NCBI RefSeq assembly: GCF_004912145.1
Contig: NZ_STGT01000002.1
Coordinates: forward strand, 806,001-870,000
DNA length: 64,000 bases
Direction of reading: 5' to 3'
Origin: Peteryoungia rhizophila
GTDB taxonomy: Bacteria; Pseudomonadota; Alphaproteobacteria; Rhizobiales; Rhizobiaceae
The position numbers and the translations under genes were made by a program. This document shows positions 38,125 through 47,139 of the stretch, one piece after another (positions within the stretch are counted from its first letter, which is position 1; each line of letters begins with the position of its first letter). The notes under the pieces are model-generated. The model worked only from the letters and a program-made list of their open reading frames with translations, was not told where the DNA came from and ran no database searches.

Positions 38125-39393
38125 ATGAGTGGTCATTCGAGTTACCAGCCGTCCACCGGCGTCGAGAAGTGGGTCGATGCGCGCCTGCCGCTGCCGCGTC
38201 TGATACATGACAGTTTCGTTTCCTATCCGGTTCCCCGCAACCTGAACTATGCCTACACCTTCGGTGGCATGCTGTCGGTCATGCTGATCGTGCAGATCCT
38301 GACCGGCGTCGTGCTTGCCATGCACTATGCCGCTGAAACAACCGTCGCCTTCACTTCGGTCGAAAAGATCATGCGCGACGTCAATAACGGCTGGCTGCTG
38401 CGCTACATGCATGCCAACGGCGCATCCTTCTTCTTCATCGCCGTCTATCTCCATATCGCCCGCGGCCTCTATTACGGCTCGTACAAGGCGCCGCGCGAAA
38501 TCCTCTGGATCCTTGGCGTGGTGATCTTCCTGCTGATGATGGCAACCGCCTTCATGGGCTATGTTCTTCCCTGGGGGCAGATGTCCTTCTGGGGTGCGAC
38601 GGTTATCACCGGCTTCTTCACCGCATTCCCATTCGTGGGTGAGACCATCCAGCAGTTCCTGCTTGGCGGTTTTGCGGTCGACAATCCGACGCTGAACCGC
38701 TTCTTCGCGCTGCACTACCTGCTGCCGTTCATGATCGCCGGTGTGGTCATCCTGCACGTCTGGGCGCTGCATGTCACCGGTCAGACCAACCCGACCGGCG
38801 TCGAGGTGAAGTCGAAGACGGATACCGTTCCCTTCACGCCTTATGCGACGCTGAAGGATGCACTGGGTCTCTCCGTATTCCTTCTGATCTTCGCCTACTT
38901 CGTCTTCTACCTGCCGAACTACCTCGGTCACCCGGACAACTATATTCCGGCAGACTCGCTGAAGACGCCTGCACATATCGTTCCGGAATGGTACTTCCTG
39001 CCGTTCTACGCCATGCTGCGTGCGATCACTTTCAACGTTGGTCCGATCGACTCCAAGCTCGGTGGCGTTCTGGTGATGTTCGGTGCGATCATTGTCCTCT
39101 TCTTCCTGCCCTGGCTGGATACGTCGAAGGTTCGCTCGGCTGTGTACCGTCCCTGGTACAAGCTGTTCTTCTGGGTCTTTGTCGCCAATTCCATCCTCTT
39201 GGGCTGGCTCGGTGCCATGCCGGCGGAAGGCATCTATGTCGTCCTGTCGCAGGCCGGTACTGCCTACTACTTCGGCTTCTTCCTCGTGATCATGCCGTTG
39301 CTCGGACTGTTCGAGACGCCAAGGCGGATCCCGAATTCGATCACCGAGGCGGTTCTCGAAAAAAGCGGCAAGTCCGCTGCTGCCCAAGCCTGA
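38125..39393 (+). CDS. petB: ubiquinol-cytochrome c reductase, cytochrome b
   Basis: A 422-residue multi-span membrane protein carrying the two b haems and both quinone sites. The Qo-site PEWY motif is present in [15 protein letters not shown], and histidine pairs lie in the segments [18 protein letters not shown] and [20 protein letters not shown]. Separate cytochrome b and c1 genes in this order are typical of alphaproteobacterial pet operons. Preceded by GGGGAT near the ATG and followed closely by petC (21 bases). Confidence 0.97.
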   Translation: MSGHSSYQPSTGVEKWVDARLPLPRLIHDSFVSYPVPRNLNYAYTFGGMLSVMLIVQILTGVVLAMHYAAETTVAFTSVEKIMRDVNNGWLLRYMHANGASFFFIAVYLHIARGLYYGSYKAPREILWILGVVIFLLMMATAFMGYVLPWGQMSFWGATVITGFFTAFPFVGETIQQFLLGGFAVDNPTLNRFFALHYLLPFMIAGVVILHVWALHVTGQTNPTGVEVKSKTDTVPFTPYATLKDALGLSVFLLIFAYFVFYLPNYLGHPDNYIPADSLKTPAHIVPEWYFLPFYAMLRAITFNVGPIDSKLGGVLVMFGAIIVLFFLPWLDTSKVRSAVYRPWYKLFFWVFVANSILLGWLGAMPAEGIYVVLSQAGTAYYFGFFLVIMPLLGLFETPRRIPNSITEAVLEKSGKSAAAQA

Positions 39394-39414
39394 GCACGTG
39401 AGAGGAAGATAACA

Positions 39415-40290
39415 ATGAAAAAGCTTGTCACGAGCATCGCGCTGATCGCCGCCATGGCCGGGTTCTCCGGCCAGGCGCTGGCAGCGGAAGGTGGCGATCT
39501 GGCCGAACTGACGCATCATGCCGCGCAGACCGGTCACTATCCGATCCTGAAGCCCGAGCAGATGGACTGGTCCTTTGCCGGCCCGTTCGGCAAATACGAC
39601 AAGGGCCAGCTGCAGCGCGGCCTGAAGGTCTACTCGGAAGTCTGTGCTGCCTGTCATTCGATGGAGCTCGTTGCCTTCCGCACGCTGGAAGACCTCGGTT
39701 ACTCCGAAGCGCAGGTGAAGGCCTTTGCGGCGAATTACGAAGTCGAAGACGGCCCGAACGCCGATGGTGAGATGTTCACCCGTGCAGCCGTTGCCTCCGA
39801 CCGCTTCCCGTCGCCATTCCCGAACAAGGAAGCGGCCGCCGCATCGAACAACGGTGCAGCTCCGCCGGACTTCTCGCTGATCGCCAAGGCACGCGGCGTC
39901 ACCCGCGGCTTCCCGACCTTCGTCTTCGACATCTTCACCCAGTACCAGCAGGGCGGCCCGGACTATATCCATGCGCTCCTGACCGGCTACCAGGATCCGC
40001 CGGAAGGCGTCGAAGTCGCCGAAGGGACCTACTACAACCCCTACTTCATCGCCGGCCAGTCGCTGGCCATGGCACAGCCGATCTCGGATGGTCAGGTGAC
40101 CTATGACGACGGTGCGCCGGAAACGATGGAGCAGTATTCGCTCGACGTCTCCGCCTTCCTGATGTGGGCCGCTGAGCCGCATCTCGAAGACCGCAAGCGG
40201 ATGGGCTTCATGGTCATGATCTTCCTCGCGATCTTCACCGCGCTGATCTACCTGACGAAGAAGTCGGTCTACGCGAACAAGGAACACTGA
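39415..40290 (+). CDS. petC: ubiquinol-cytochrome c reductase, cytochrome c1
   Basis: A 291-residue c-type cytochrome that passes electrons from the Rieske protein to soluble cytochrome c. It has an N-terminal signal peptide ending in QALAAEG, the haem-binding CAACH near residue 80, a methionine ligand region ([12 protein letters not shown] segment nearby), and a C-terminal membrane anchor ([18 protein letters not shown]). It is not fused to cytochrome b. A strong terminator follows at 40314, closing the petABC operon. Confidence 0.96.
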   Translation: MKKLVTSIALIAAMAGFSGQALAAEGGDLAELTHHAAQTGHYPILKPEQMDWSFAGPFGKYDKGQLQRGLKVYSEVCAACHSMELVAFRTLEDLGYSEAQVKAFAANYEVEDGPNADGEMFTRAAVASDRFPSPFPNKEAAAASNNGAAPPDFSLIAKARGVTRGFPTFVFDIFTQYQQGGPDYIHALLTGYQDPPEGVEVAEGTYYNPYFIAGQSLAMAQPISDGQVTYDDGAPETMEQYSLDVSAFLMWAAEPHLEDRKRMGFMVMIFLAIFTALIYLTKKSVYANKEH

Positions 40291-40313
40291 TCTCAAGGGA
40301 TCACGTTTCACGG

Positions 40314-40342
40314 AAAAGGCGGTCTGCGGACCGCCTTTTTTA
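40314..40342 (+). terminator. intrinsic terminator of petABC
   Basis: AAAGGCGGTC (40315-40324), loop TGCG, GACCGCCTTT (40329-40338), running into TTTTATT. The stem is perfect over 10 pairs. Confidence 0.93.
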
Positions 40343-40408
40343 TTGGGGGGCCATACCAATCTTGGTACAGTCCCATGCAATTCCTTCCCGACACAATCCG
40401 GATGCCCC

Positions 40409-40951
40409 ATGACAAAGATCGCCCACGAACTCGCCGCTGCCATCCGTTCCATCCCCGATTACCCGAAGCCCGGCATCATCTTTCGCGACATCACCACGCT
40501 GCTGGGTGACGCGCGGGCCTTTCGCCGGGCAGTCGATGAACTGGTGCAGCCCTATGTGGGGCTGAAGGTCGACAAGATCGCCGGCATGGAAGCGCGTGGA
40601 TTCATTCTGGGCGGTGCCGTGGCCCATCAGCTGTCGGCCGGTTTCGTTCCGATCCGCAAGAAGGGCAAGCTGCCGCATGAGACGGTCCGCATCGCCTACA
40701 GCCTGGAATATGGCGTGGACGAGATGGAGATCCATATGGACGCGGTGAAGCCGGGCGAGAAGGTGATCCTGGTGGATGATCTGATCGCGACGGGGGGCAC
40801 GGCCGTCGGTGCCGTGCAGCTGCTTCGCCAGATCGGGGCGGATGTCGTTTCAGCCTGCTTCGTGATCGACCTGCCAGAGCTTGGCGGTCGCAAGAAGCTC
40901 GAAGCACTCGGCGTCGAGGTTCGCACGCTTGTGGAGTTCGAGGGGCATTGA
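40409..40951 (+). CDS. apt: adenine phosphoribosyltransferase
   Basis: A 180-residue enzyme that salvages adenine to AMP using PRPP. It starts [22 protein letters not shown], the family N-terminus, and has the FRDIT segment, [11 protein letters not shown] and the PRPP-binding motif [14 protein letters not shown]. The ATG at 40409 is used; the open frame reaches 40343 but would run into the petABC terminator. It is transcribed separately from petABC. Confidence 0.96.
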   Translation: MTKIAHELAAAIRSIPDYPKPGIIFRDITTLLGDARAFRRAVDELVQPYVGLKVDKIAGMEARGFILGGAVAHQLSAGFVPIRKKGKLPHETVRIAYSLEYGVDEMEIHMDAVKPGEKVILVDDLIATGGTAVGAVQLLRQIGADVVSACFVIDLPELGGRKKLEALGVEVRTLVEFEGH

Positions 40952-41002
40952 GCCTTTCGCTCTGACCGGGCGCTGCCGCCCGGCCGGCCCCTCATGGGCG
41001 CC

Positions 41003-41611
41003 TCAGCGCTCCGCCAGCGCCAATTTCCCCGCCATCAGCAAGAAGCCACCTGAGAGCAGCCGGTTGACGATCCGCATCCGCTGCGGGCGCTCGACGAGGC
41101 CATGGCGCATGGCAGCTGCGGCAAGGCCGTAGATCGCGAAGACCACAAAGGTTACAGCCATGAAGACGAGGCTCAAGGCCGCCATGGTCGTCAGGGGTGC
41201 GGGATCGGCCTGATCGACGAATTGCGGCAGGAAGGCCAGGAAGAAAAGCGAAAGTTTTGGATTGAGCAGGTTGATCAGCACCGCCTTGCGGATGATCCGC
41301 CAGGCCTCGCGGTTCGGTTCGGCCGGCTGCTCCTGGACGAGGCCGCTTTTCCAGAGACCGATCGCCATCCAGATCAGATAGGCGATGCCGGCATAGCGGA
41401 TCGCCTCAAAGAGACGCGGCTCTGCAGCGACGAGGGCGGCGAGCCCGAGCGCCGCTGCGAGCATATGCGGGACGATGCCGAGGGTGCAGCCGAAGGCGGC
41501 AATGAGGGCGTTGCGGCGTCCGCCACCGAGGGCAGCCGCCAGCGTGTAAAGCGCGCCCGTGCCGGGGGTTGCGACAATGATCAGGGTGGTCAATAGGAAA
41601 TCGAGGCTCAT
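41003..41611 (-). CDS. LysE/RhtB family amino-acid exporter
   Basis: A 202-residue, six-span protein of the LysE/RhtB family that exports amino acids such as homoserine, threonine or lysine. Typical features are the N-terminal TLIIVATPGTGALYTLAAALGGG and the central NLLNPKLSLFFLAFLPQF. The ATG at 41611 is chosen; ten codons further upstream are open but less natural. An AraC-type regulator is encoded on the same strand 37 bases before it and is its probable regulator. The exact substrate is unknown. Confidence 0.9.
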   Translation of the reverse strand: MSLDFLLTTLIIVATPGTGALYTLAAALGGGRRNALIAAFGCTLGIVPHMLAAALGLAALVAAEPRLFEAIRYAGIAYLIWMAIGLWKSGLVQEQPAEPNREAWRIIRKAVLINLLNPKLSLFFLAFLPQFVDQADPAPLTTMAALSLVFMAVTFVVFAIYGLAAAAMRHGLVERPQRMRIVNRLLSGGFLLMAGKLALAER

Positions 41612-41648
41612 GCTGGTCTCCTGCGTTGCTGGAGCGAGCATGCCGGTG

Positions 41649-42476
41649 TCAGTCGCTCTCGTCTTGTACAGGATTGCAGGCTAGGCGGGCGCTTCTATAG
41701 GCGCCGGGCGTCAGACCGAAGCGGCGACGGAATTCGCGGTGCATATGGCTTCGATCAACGTAACCGCAGGCCGCTGCGACTTCAGCGGGAGGTAGACCAT
41801 CCATCAGCAATCGTCGGCTGAGGTTGGCGCGGCTCTGCATGCGGTAGGCATGGGGCGTAAGGCCGGTGTGGCGCAGGAAGGCGCGGATCAGCTGAAAGCG
41901 GCTGAGACCGGCTTCGCGGGCAAGGTCCGAGAGATCGGCAAGGCCTGTCGGATCCTCGTCCAGGCGTTGTCGAACACGGGCAAGGCTGGAGGGCAGGGTA
42001 GGGCCGGCCTCCCGGCGGCGAAGCAACGCCTTTCCAAGAACGAGGACGAGCACTTCCTGCAGGGCATCCGCGGCCAGGTCTTCCGTTCGATGCTCAAACC
42101 GGCGATGCAGTGTCGTGAGATGATTGCGAATATTTGCGTCAGCGAAGACCGGACATTCGAATTCCAGGTCCGAGATCGAGGAGACCAGATCGGATACGCT
42201 GTCGGTGAGGAGAGCCGGCGTCAGGTAAAGCATGTGCCAGCTGCGCGGCGTCCGGCCAATCGGGGCGCCGTCATGCACTTCGCCCGGATTGACCGTGATC
42301 AGCTGGCCGGCTTGCGCCTCCACCTGACCCCGGCCGGACGCCGAGATCTGACCGCCGGCGGAGAGAAAGCCAATGCCGTAGGTGTCATGGGTGTGTTTTG
42401 AAAAGACATGCGCGCTTGTCGCCGAGACCACTTCCAGGCCGCTGAGAGATGTCGGATGGAAGCGGAAGCCGACCAT
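41649..42476 (-). CDS. AraC family transcriptional regulator
   Basis: A 275-residue regulator with an N-terminal cupin-like ligand domain (HTHDTYGIGFLSAGG, then GQLITVNPGEVHDGAP) and a C-terminal double helix-turn-helix with LSDLAREAGLSRFQLIRAFLRHTGLTPHAYRMQ and the conserved VAAACGYVDRSHMHREFRRRFGLTPGAYR. Regulators of this shape commonly control neighbouring LysE exporters; here the exporter follows directly. The start at 42476 is an ATG with 6 bases to the stop of the upstream gpx gene, so it might be read from that operon as well. Confidence 0.92.
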   Translation of the reverse strand: MVGFRFHPTSLSGLEVVSATSAHVFSKHTHDTYGIGFLSAGGQISASGRGQVEAQAGQLITVNPGEVHDGAPIGRTPRSWHMLYLTPALLTDSVSDLVSSISDLEFECPVFADANIRNHLTTLHRRFEHRTEDLAADALQEVLVLVLGKALLRRREAGPTLPSSLARVRQRLDEDPTGLADLSDLAREAGLSRFQLIRAFLRHTGLTPHAYRMQSRANLSRRLLMDGLPPAEVAAACGYVDRSHMHREFRRRFGLTPGAYRSARLACNPVQDESD

Positions 42477-42482
42477 GGCGGA

Positions 42483-42959
42483 TCAGGGAGCGAGTGCTTT
42501 GGCAATGTCGGCGCCAAGTTCCGACGGCGCCGTCCGCGGGGAATAACGCGCAATCGGCTGGCCGTTGCGGTCGATGAGGAATTTCGCGAAATTCCAGCCG
42601 ATCTCCTGGCCCTGTTCGGCGCCCGGTGTCTCAGCCTTCAGCCAGGCGTAGAGCGGGTGGGTGCCTGCGCCGTTCACCTCGATCTTGGCAAAGAGCGGGA
42701 AGGTGACGGCGAACTGGGTCTCGCAGAAGAGGGCGATTTCCTTTTCCGTGCCGGGTTCCTGAGAGCCGAATTGATTGCAGGGGAAGCCGAGCACGACGAG
42801 ATCGGGGTTCGCCTTGTACAGCGCCTCCAGACCTTCGTATTGCGGGGTGAGGCCGCAGGCGCTTGCCGTGTTGACGATCAGCAGGACCTTGCCAGCGTAG
42901 TCGTTGAGGCTGCGCTCGGTGCCGTCGATGGCTGTCATGGTGAAGTCGTGCACGCTCAT
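42483..42959 (-). CDS. gpx: glutathione peroxidase (cysteine type)
   Basis: A 158-residue peroxidase. The catalytic residue is Cys35 in NTASACGLTPQYEGL, not selenocysteine; the FPCNQFGSQEPG segment carries the second Cys and conserved Gln, and WNFAKFLID holds the conserved Trp/Asn. It reduces peroxides with thioredoxin or glutathione. The ATG at 42959 overlaps the stop of the MaoC gene (ATGA), so it is the third gene of a three-gene coupled unit. Confidence 0.93.
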   Translation of the reverse strand: MSVHDFTMTAIDGTERSLNDYAGKVLLIVNTASACGLTPQYEGLEALYKANPDLVVLGFPCNQFGSQEPGTEKEIALFCETQFAVTFPLFAKIEVNGAGTHPLYAWLKAETPGAEQGQEIGWNFAKFLIDRNGQPIARYSPRTAPSELGADIAKALAP

Positions 42960-43444
42960 GATGCTTGCTCCTCGTCGGGCAAGAATTCGATCAGATTGCT
43001 CTTGAACCGCAGCACGGTTTCCCCGTGCTGGTTGACGCCTTCGGAGAGGGCGGAATTGAGAATATAGCGGTGCCTTCCCTGAACGCTGCGGCTTTCGAGC
43101 GGCGTCATGAAGAAGGTGATGGTGTCGCCGGCATAGACGGGCTTTAGCCATTGCAGTTCGGCAAAACCCGGGGAGGGGCCGAGCTTCGGCGGTGCGATGC
43201 CCTCGGCTTTCAGGCGCTCCGTCTCGCGGGTGATGAAGCCGATAAAGCTTTTCATCCAGTTGGCGCAGGTGTGCCAGCCCGACGCACAGAGCGCGCCGAA
43301 GACGTAATCCTTTGCGGCTTGCGCATCGACATGGAAGGGCTGCGGGTCGAATTTTTCGGCAAAGCGGATGATGTCGTCTGCGGTGAAGGTGACAGAGCCG
43401 AGGTCGAGCCGGGTGCCGGCGCGATAGAGATCGAGCATTCTCAT
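42956..43444 (-). CDS. MaoC family dehydratase-like protein
   Basis: A 162-residue hot-dog-fold protein with the MaoC signature FAEKFDPQPFHVDAQAAKDYVFGALCASGWHT, which contains the hydratase Asp/His pair. MaoC proteins hydrate enoyl-CoA, but the exact substrate is unknown. It overlaps the previous MaoC gene and the following gpx gene by ATGA, so all three are translationally coupled. It is a diverged tandem paralogue of the gene at 43441. Confidence 0.88.
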   Translation of the reverse strand: MRMLDLYRAGTRLDLGSVTFTADDIIRFAEKFDPQPFHVDAQAAKDYVFGALCASGWHTCANWMKSFIGFITRETERLKAEGIAPPKLGPSPGFAELQWLKPVYAGDTITFFMTPLESRSVQGRHRYILNSALSEGVNQHGETVLRFKSNLIEFLPDEEQAS

Positions 43445-43911
43445 GCTGGCACCTGCGACGTCTCGCGGCGGCGGACCATGACGGCATTGCGGGCCTTCAT
43501 GACGGTTTCGCCACGCTGGTTCAGCAATTCATGGCCGAAGGTGACGATGCCGAGATGAGGGCGGGAGCGCATGACGCGGACCTCCTCGACGACTGACTTG
43601 CCCGAGAGCGTGTCGCCGGCAAGTACCGGTTTGCGCCACTGCATGAACTCGATGCCGGGCGCGCCTTCGGAGGCGGCTTTGAGCACGTAGGCATCGATCA
43701 TCAGGCGCATGAAGAGGCTGGAGGTGTGCCAGCCGGAGGCGGAGAGGCCGCCGAGGATGCTCGCCTTGCCGGCTTCTTCGGAGAGATGCATGGGTTGCGG
43801 ATCGAACTCGGTGGCGAATTCGATGATTTCCTCTGATGTCACCAGGCGCGGTCCGAGCGCGAAACTTCGGCCCTGCGTGAAGTCCTCGTAGTGAAGCCTG
43901 TCTTCCTGCAT
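43441..43911 (-). CDS. MaoC family dehydratase-like protein (first of a tandem pair)
   Basis: A 156-residue hot-dog-fold protein with FATEFDPQPMHLSEEAGKASILGGLSASGWHT, the MaoC hydratase motif with its Asp and His. It leads the three-gene minus-strand unit maoC-maoC-gpx. The ATG at 43911 is the natural start (QEDRLHYEDFTQG). The two MaoC copies are related but clearly distinct, so they may pair as a heterodimer or serve different acyl-CoAs. Confidence 0.88.
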   Translation of the reverse strand: MQEDRLHYEDFTQGRSFALGPRLVTSEEIIEFATEFDPQPMHLSEEAGKASILGGLSASGWHTSSLFMRLMIDAYVLKAASEGAPGIEFMQWRKPVLAGDTLSGKSVVEEVRVMRSRPHLGIVTFGHELLNQRGETVMKARNAVMVRRRETSQVPA

Positions 43912-43974
43912 GCGGTCTGTTCTCCAATGCCCTGCCAGTCGCTATGGTCATAAGCGGGAATCGCGAGGTGGTCC

Positions 43975-44637
43975 ATGGTGGCTTGGGCAGATCAGGCCGG
44001 CTTTCTGGCCGGTATCGATGCGGATGCGCGGCAGGCGCTTCAGGCGCTGACGCCGGTGCATGTGCCTCACCGGACCACGCTGTTTCGCCCTGGCGATGCA
44101 GCCCAGAGCTTCGTCATTCTGCTGTCCGGCCGGATCGGCGTTTACCTGACGGGGCGAAATGGACGGGAATTGCTGCTCTATTCCGTGACGCCCGGCGAGA
44201 CCTGTGTGCAGACGACGCTCGGGGTGCTGGGCGGCGCGCCCTATTCCGGCGAGGCGGTGGCCGAAAGCGATCTGGTGGCGGTCATGGTGCCGCCTGCCGT
44301 CTTCGAGCGGCTCATGGCGAGTTCGACGGCCTTCCGCAATTTCGTCTTCCGAGCCTTTGCCGACCGGCTGGGCGACCTGATGTTCGTGCTGGAACAGGTG
44401 GCCTTCGTGAAGGTGGAGCAGCGGCTGGCGCATGCGCTTCTCGAGCGGGCGGATGAGGAGGGGCATGTCGCCCTCACGCATCACGACCTTGCCGTCATCA
44501 TCGGCACGGCACGCGAGGTGGTGTCGCGGCGGCTTGAGGCGCTCGTCTCGAAGGGGGTGGTCGCCAATGAGCGCGGGCAGATCCGCATCATCGCGCGCGC
44601 CGAGCTTGCCCGCATGGCGCGGGCTGCGGAGGGTTAA
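43975..44637 (+). CDS. Crp/Fnr family transcriptional regulator
   Basis: A 220-residue regulator with an N-terminal cyclic-nucleotide-binding-like beta domain (PHRTTLFRPGDAAQSFVILLSGRIGVYL) and a C-terminal Crp-type winged helix (LTHHDLAVIIGTAREVVSRRLEALVSKGVV). It has no N-terminal cysteine cluster, so it is not an oxygen-sensing FNR. It lies directly upstream of a DUF2892 membrane protein gene on the same strand, with a 13-base palindrome between them that may be its operator. Confidence 0.92.
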   Translation: MVAWADQAGFLAGIDADARQALQALTPVHVPHRTTLFRPGDAAQSFVILLSGRIGVYLTGRNGRELLLYSVTPGETCVQTTLGVLGGAPYSGEAVAESDLVAVMVPPAVFERLMASSTAFRNFVFRAFADRLGDLMFVLEQVAFVKVEQRLAHALLERADEEGHVALTHHDLAVIIGTAREVVSRRLEALVSKGVVANERGQIRIIARAELARMARAAEG

Positions 44638-44652
44638 TATTTCGCAAAGCCC

Positions 44653-44665
44653 GTGACTAAGTCAC
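44653..44665. promoter_or_regulatory. 13-bp perfect palindrome before the DUF2892 gene
   Basis: GTGACT-A-AGTCAC begins 15 bases after the Crp/Fnr gene stop and about 60 bases before the DUF2892 start. It is a candidate operator for that regulator, although it differs from the standard FNR and CRP consensus sites. Confidence 0.5.
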
Positions 44666-44727
44666 CGACGCGGCACCAAGGGCGCGCTAGTCTTATCCCA
44701 TCGTCAAACAAACGGAGGGAAAATACC

Positions 44728-44934
44728 ATGTTTGCCAAGAATGTCGGCGGTCTCGACCGCATCCTCAGGATCGTTGCAGGCCTCGTGCTGCTGTCGCTCT
44801 TCTTCCTCTATCCGGATGCGTCGTGGCGTTATTTCACCCTGATCGGGATCGTGCCGCTCCTGACCGGACTGATGTCGAGCTGCCCGCTCTATTCGATCAT
44901 GGGGCTTTCGACCTGCCCGGTGAAGCGGGCCTGA
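44728..44934 (+). CDS. DUF2892 (YgaP-like) inner membrane protein
   Basis: A 68-residue membrane protein of the DUF2892 family: FAKNVGGLDRILRIVAGLVLLSLFF, a second hydrophobic segment and the conserved CPLYSIMGLSTCPVKR end with two cysteines. Such proteins are often linked to sulfur or redox stress and to rhodanese domains; here no rhodanese is present. GGAGGG precedes the ATG at 44728. It is probably controlled by the upstream Crp/Fnr-type regulator. Confidence 0.88.
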   Translation: MFAKNVGGLDRILRIVAGLVLLSLFFLYPDASWRYFTLIGIVPLLTGLMSSCPLYSIMGLSTCPVKRA

Positions 44935-44958
44935 GGCTTTCCACCTCCCTGAAATGCA

Positions 44959-44990
44959 AAAAGGCCGCGAGGGGATCGCGGCCTTTCGTC
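44959..44990. terminator. bidirectional terminator between the DUF2892 gene and ychF
   Basis: AAAGGCCGCGA (44960-44970) and TCGCGGCCTTT (44976-44986) form a perfect 11-pair stem with A-rich sequence before and T-rich sequence after, between convergent genes. Confidence 0.9.
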
Positions 44991-45006
44991 GTTCTGATCG
45001 TCACGC

Positions 45007-46110
45007 TTACGTGTTGAAGCGGAAGTGGATGACATCGCCGTCCTGGACGACATATTCCTTGCCTTCATCGCGGCCCTTGCCGGCTTCCTTGGCGCCGACT
45101 TCGCCCTTGAAGGCGATGTAGTCGTCATAGGCGATGGTGAAGGCGCGGATGAAGCCGCGTTCGAAATCCGTGTGGATGACGCCGGCGGCGGCCGGTGCCT
45201 TGGTGCCGCGGACGATCGTCCAGGCACGGCATTCCTTCGGGCCGACGGTAAAATAGGTGATGAGATCCAGCAGGTGGTAACCGGCGCGGATCAGGCGGTC
45301 GAGGCCGGCTTCGTCGAGGCCGAGTGCGGAGAGGAATTCGACCGATTCCTCTTCCGGCAGCTGGGCGACTTCGGCTTCGATCGCAGCCGAGATGATGACG
45401 CATTCGGCACCCTGTTCCGTTGCCATCTTGGCGACGGCTTCGGTGTGATTGTTGCCGGTTGCGGCGTCACCTTCGGCGACGTTGCAGACATAGAGGACCG
45501 GATGCGAGGTCAGAAGGTTCAGACCTTTAAGGATCTCGATCTCGTCGGCGGCCAGCGTCTTCAGGAGAAGTCGGGCTGGCTTGCCCTCGTTAAGAAGCTT
45601 GACGACCTGCTCCATGATCGGCAGCTGGGCGGTCGATTCCTTGTCCTTGGAGGCGGCGCGCTTGCGGGTCTGCTCGACGCGGCGTTCCAGGCTTTCGAGG
45701 TCGGCGAGCATCAGTTCGGTCTCGATCGTGTCGGCGTCGCCCACCGGGTCGATCTTGCCTTCGACATGGGTGATGTCGTCGTCTTCGAAGCAGCGCAGCA
45801 CGTGGACCACGGCATCGACTTCGCGGATGTTGGCGAGGAACTTGTTGCCGAGACCTTCGCCCTTCGAGGCGCCGCGCACGAGGCCGGCGATGTCGACGAA
45901 GGAGATGCGCGTCGGGATGATTTCCTTGGAGCCGGCGATGTCGGCCAGCTTCTTCATGCGCGGATCGGGAACGGCCACTTCACCGGTGTTCGGCTCGATC
46001 GTGCAGAAGGGATAATTGGCTGCCTGGGCTGCCGCCGTCTTGGTCAGCGCGTTGAAAAGTGTGGACTTGCCGACATTCGGAAGCCCGACGATACCGCATT
46101 TGAAGCCCAT
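45007..46110 (-). CDS. ychF: redox-regulated ATPase YchF (Obg-like ATPase)
   Basis: A 367-residue P-loop protein of the YchF/OLA1 family, which prefers ATP and associates with ribosomes. The P-loop [15 protein letters not shown] is at the N-terminus, followed by [20 protein letters not shown], and the C-terminal TGS domain ends in the family-typical [31 protein letters not shown]. Length is normal. The ATG at 46110 is well supported. It is divergent from clpS, with about 110 bases between starts. Confidence 0.96.
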   Translation of the reverse strand: MGFKCGIVGLPNVGKSTLFNALTKTAAAQAANYPFCTIEPNTGEVAVPDPRMKKLADIAGSKEIIPTRISFVDIAGLVRGASKGEGLGNKFLANIREVDAVVHVLRCFEDDDITHVEGKIDPVGDADTIETELMLADLESLERRVEQTRKRAASKDKESTAQLPIMEQVVKLLNEGKPARLLLKTLAADEIEILKGLNLLTSHPVLYVCNVAEGDAATGNNHTEAVAKMATEQGAECVIISAAIEAEVAQLPEEESVEFLSALGLDEAGLDRLIRAGYHLLDLITYFTVGPKECRAWTIVRGTKAPAAAGVIHTDFERGFIRAFTIAYDDYIAFKGEVGAKEAGKGRDEGKEYVVQDGDVIHFRFNT

Positions 46111-46218
46111 GGCTCTGAATACCTGCTCGGGATGGATTTTCGTTGCCCACGCCTATGGGGTATAGGAGGGACATGGTCAAGTGTTGCGGCCCAGAGAGGG
46201 CCCGAAGTTGCCGGAGGA

Positions 46219-46530
46219 ATGATGGCGAAGGATACGGTGCTGACGCCGAAGACGGTGACCAAGCCCAAGGTGGAGAAACCCCGGCTCTACAAGGTGCTTC
46301 TTCACAATGACGACTATACGCCGCGCGACTTCGTGACGATCGTCTTGAAGGTCGTCTTCCGGATGAGCGAGGAGACGGGCTATCGCGTGATGATGACGGC
46401 GCACAAATTCGGCTCGGCGGTGGTTGTTGTCTGCACGCGGGAGATCGCCGAGACGAAGGTGACGGAGGCGATGGACCTCGCCAAGGAGGCGGGCATGCCG
46501 CTGTTGTTCACGGCGGAACCGGAGGAGTGA
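46219..46530 (+). CDS. clpS2: ATP-dependent Clp protease adaptor ClpS (ClpS2-like)
   Basis: A 103-residue N-end-rule adaptor that delivers substrates to ClpAP. The core LYKVLLHNDDYTPRDFVTIVLKVVFRM and the ligand-gripping EETGYRVMMTAHKFGSAVVVVCTREIAETKV are intact. The short Lys/Pro-rich N-tail (TPKTVTKPKVEKPR) and the absence of a long N-terminal extension resemble the second rhizobial paralogue, ClpS2. GGAGGA abuts the ATG at 46219 and is only three bases from the next ATG, so the start context is unusually tight. Confidence 0.88.
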   Translation: MMAKDTVLTPKTVTKPKVEKPRLYKVLLHNDDYTPRDFVTIVLKVVFRMSEETGYRVMMTAHKFGSAVVVVCTREIAETKVTEAMDLAKEAGMPLLFTAEPEE

Positions 46531-46575
46531 GGACGCAAGGGATGTTGCGACCTCTCCAATAGGCGCTGCTCTTGC

Positions 46576-46974
46576 TTATGCGTGGGCGGGTATTCTGGCG
46601 ATCACCTTGATCTCGAAATCAAAGCCGGCGAGCCAGTTGACGCCGATTGCCGTCCAGTTCGGATAGGGCGGGGCGGGGAAGACTTCCGCCTTCACCTTCA
46701 TGATGGTCGCGAACTGGTTTTCCGGGTCGGTGTGGAAGGTCGTGACGTCGACGAGGTCGGCGAGGGTGCAGCCGGCGGCGGCCAGTGTTGCTTCGAGATT
46801 GGCGAAGGCGCGGCGGACCTGGGCCTCGAAGTCGGGCTCGGGCGTGCCGTCATCGCGGCTTCCGACCTGGCCGGAGACGAAGAGGAGGTCACTGGTGCGG
46901 ATCGCGGCGGAATAGCCGTGCTCTTCGTAAAGGGCGTGGCGGTTTGCGGGGAAGACGGGTTCGGGCTTGGTCAT
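46576..46974 (-). CDS. RidA family protein (reactive enamine/imine deaminase type)
   Basis: A 132-residue protein of the RidA/YjgF/UK114 family: SAAIRTSDLLFVSGQVG, AFANLEATLAAAGCTLADLVDVTTFHTD and WTAIGVNWLAGFDFEIKVIARI. RidA hydrolyses reactive enamine intermediates; subfamily members can have other roles. The catalytic Arg of true RidA (in CXXR-like context near the C-terminus) is not apparent, so this may be a Rid1-7 subfamily protein. The ATG at 46974 has AAAGGA upstream. It is divergent from a TetR regulator, with three operators between. Confidence 0.88.
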   Translation of the reverse strand: MTKPEPVFPANRHALYEEHGYSAAIRTSDLLFVSGQVGSRDDGTPEPDFEAQVRRAFANLEATLAAAGCTLADLVDVTTFHTDPENQFATIMKVKAEVFPAPPYPNWTAIGVNWLAGFDFEIKVIARIPAHA

Positions 46975-47056
46975 GGGTATCCTTTCGGGCATGCGGCATC
47001 GTTCCGCCCAGGGCTGGGTCGGCGAAATGCCGCTTGATGCAGGCTGAAGATTTCAT

Positions 47057-47120
47057 ATACGTTGCGTATGTAGATCTACTCGCATACGGATCGTATGTCA
47101 AATTCATATACGCAATGTAT
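47057..47120. promoter_or_regulatory. three tandem TetR-type palindromic operators
   Basis: ATACG-TTG-CGTAT (47057-47069), ATACG-GAT-CGTAT (47084-47096) and ATACG-CAA-TGTAT (47108-47120), the last inside a larger perfect palindrome TCATATAC-GCAAT-GTATATGA (47104-47124). The three sites lie between the divergent ridA-like and tetR genes, with centres about 27 and 24 bases apart. Confidence 0.7.
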
Positions 47121-47139
47121 ATGAAATCAGGAGAATGGC

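Noticed and set aside
38011-40452. 813-codon open frame on the minus strand over petABC
   Set aside because: Antisense shadow in high-GC DNA; petB and petC are unmistakable on the plus strand.
42924-42960. Possible selenoprotein at the glutathione peroxidase
   Set aside because: The catalytic position is encoded as a normal Cys codon; no in-frame TGA is present.
45025-46218. Long plus-strand extension upstream of clpS through ychF
   Set aside because: The extension is antisense to ychF; only the last 103 codons are ClpS-like.
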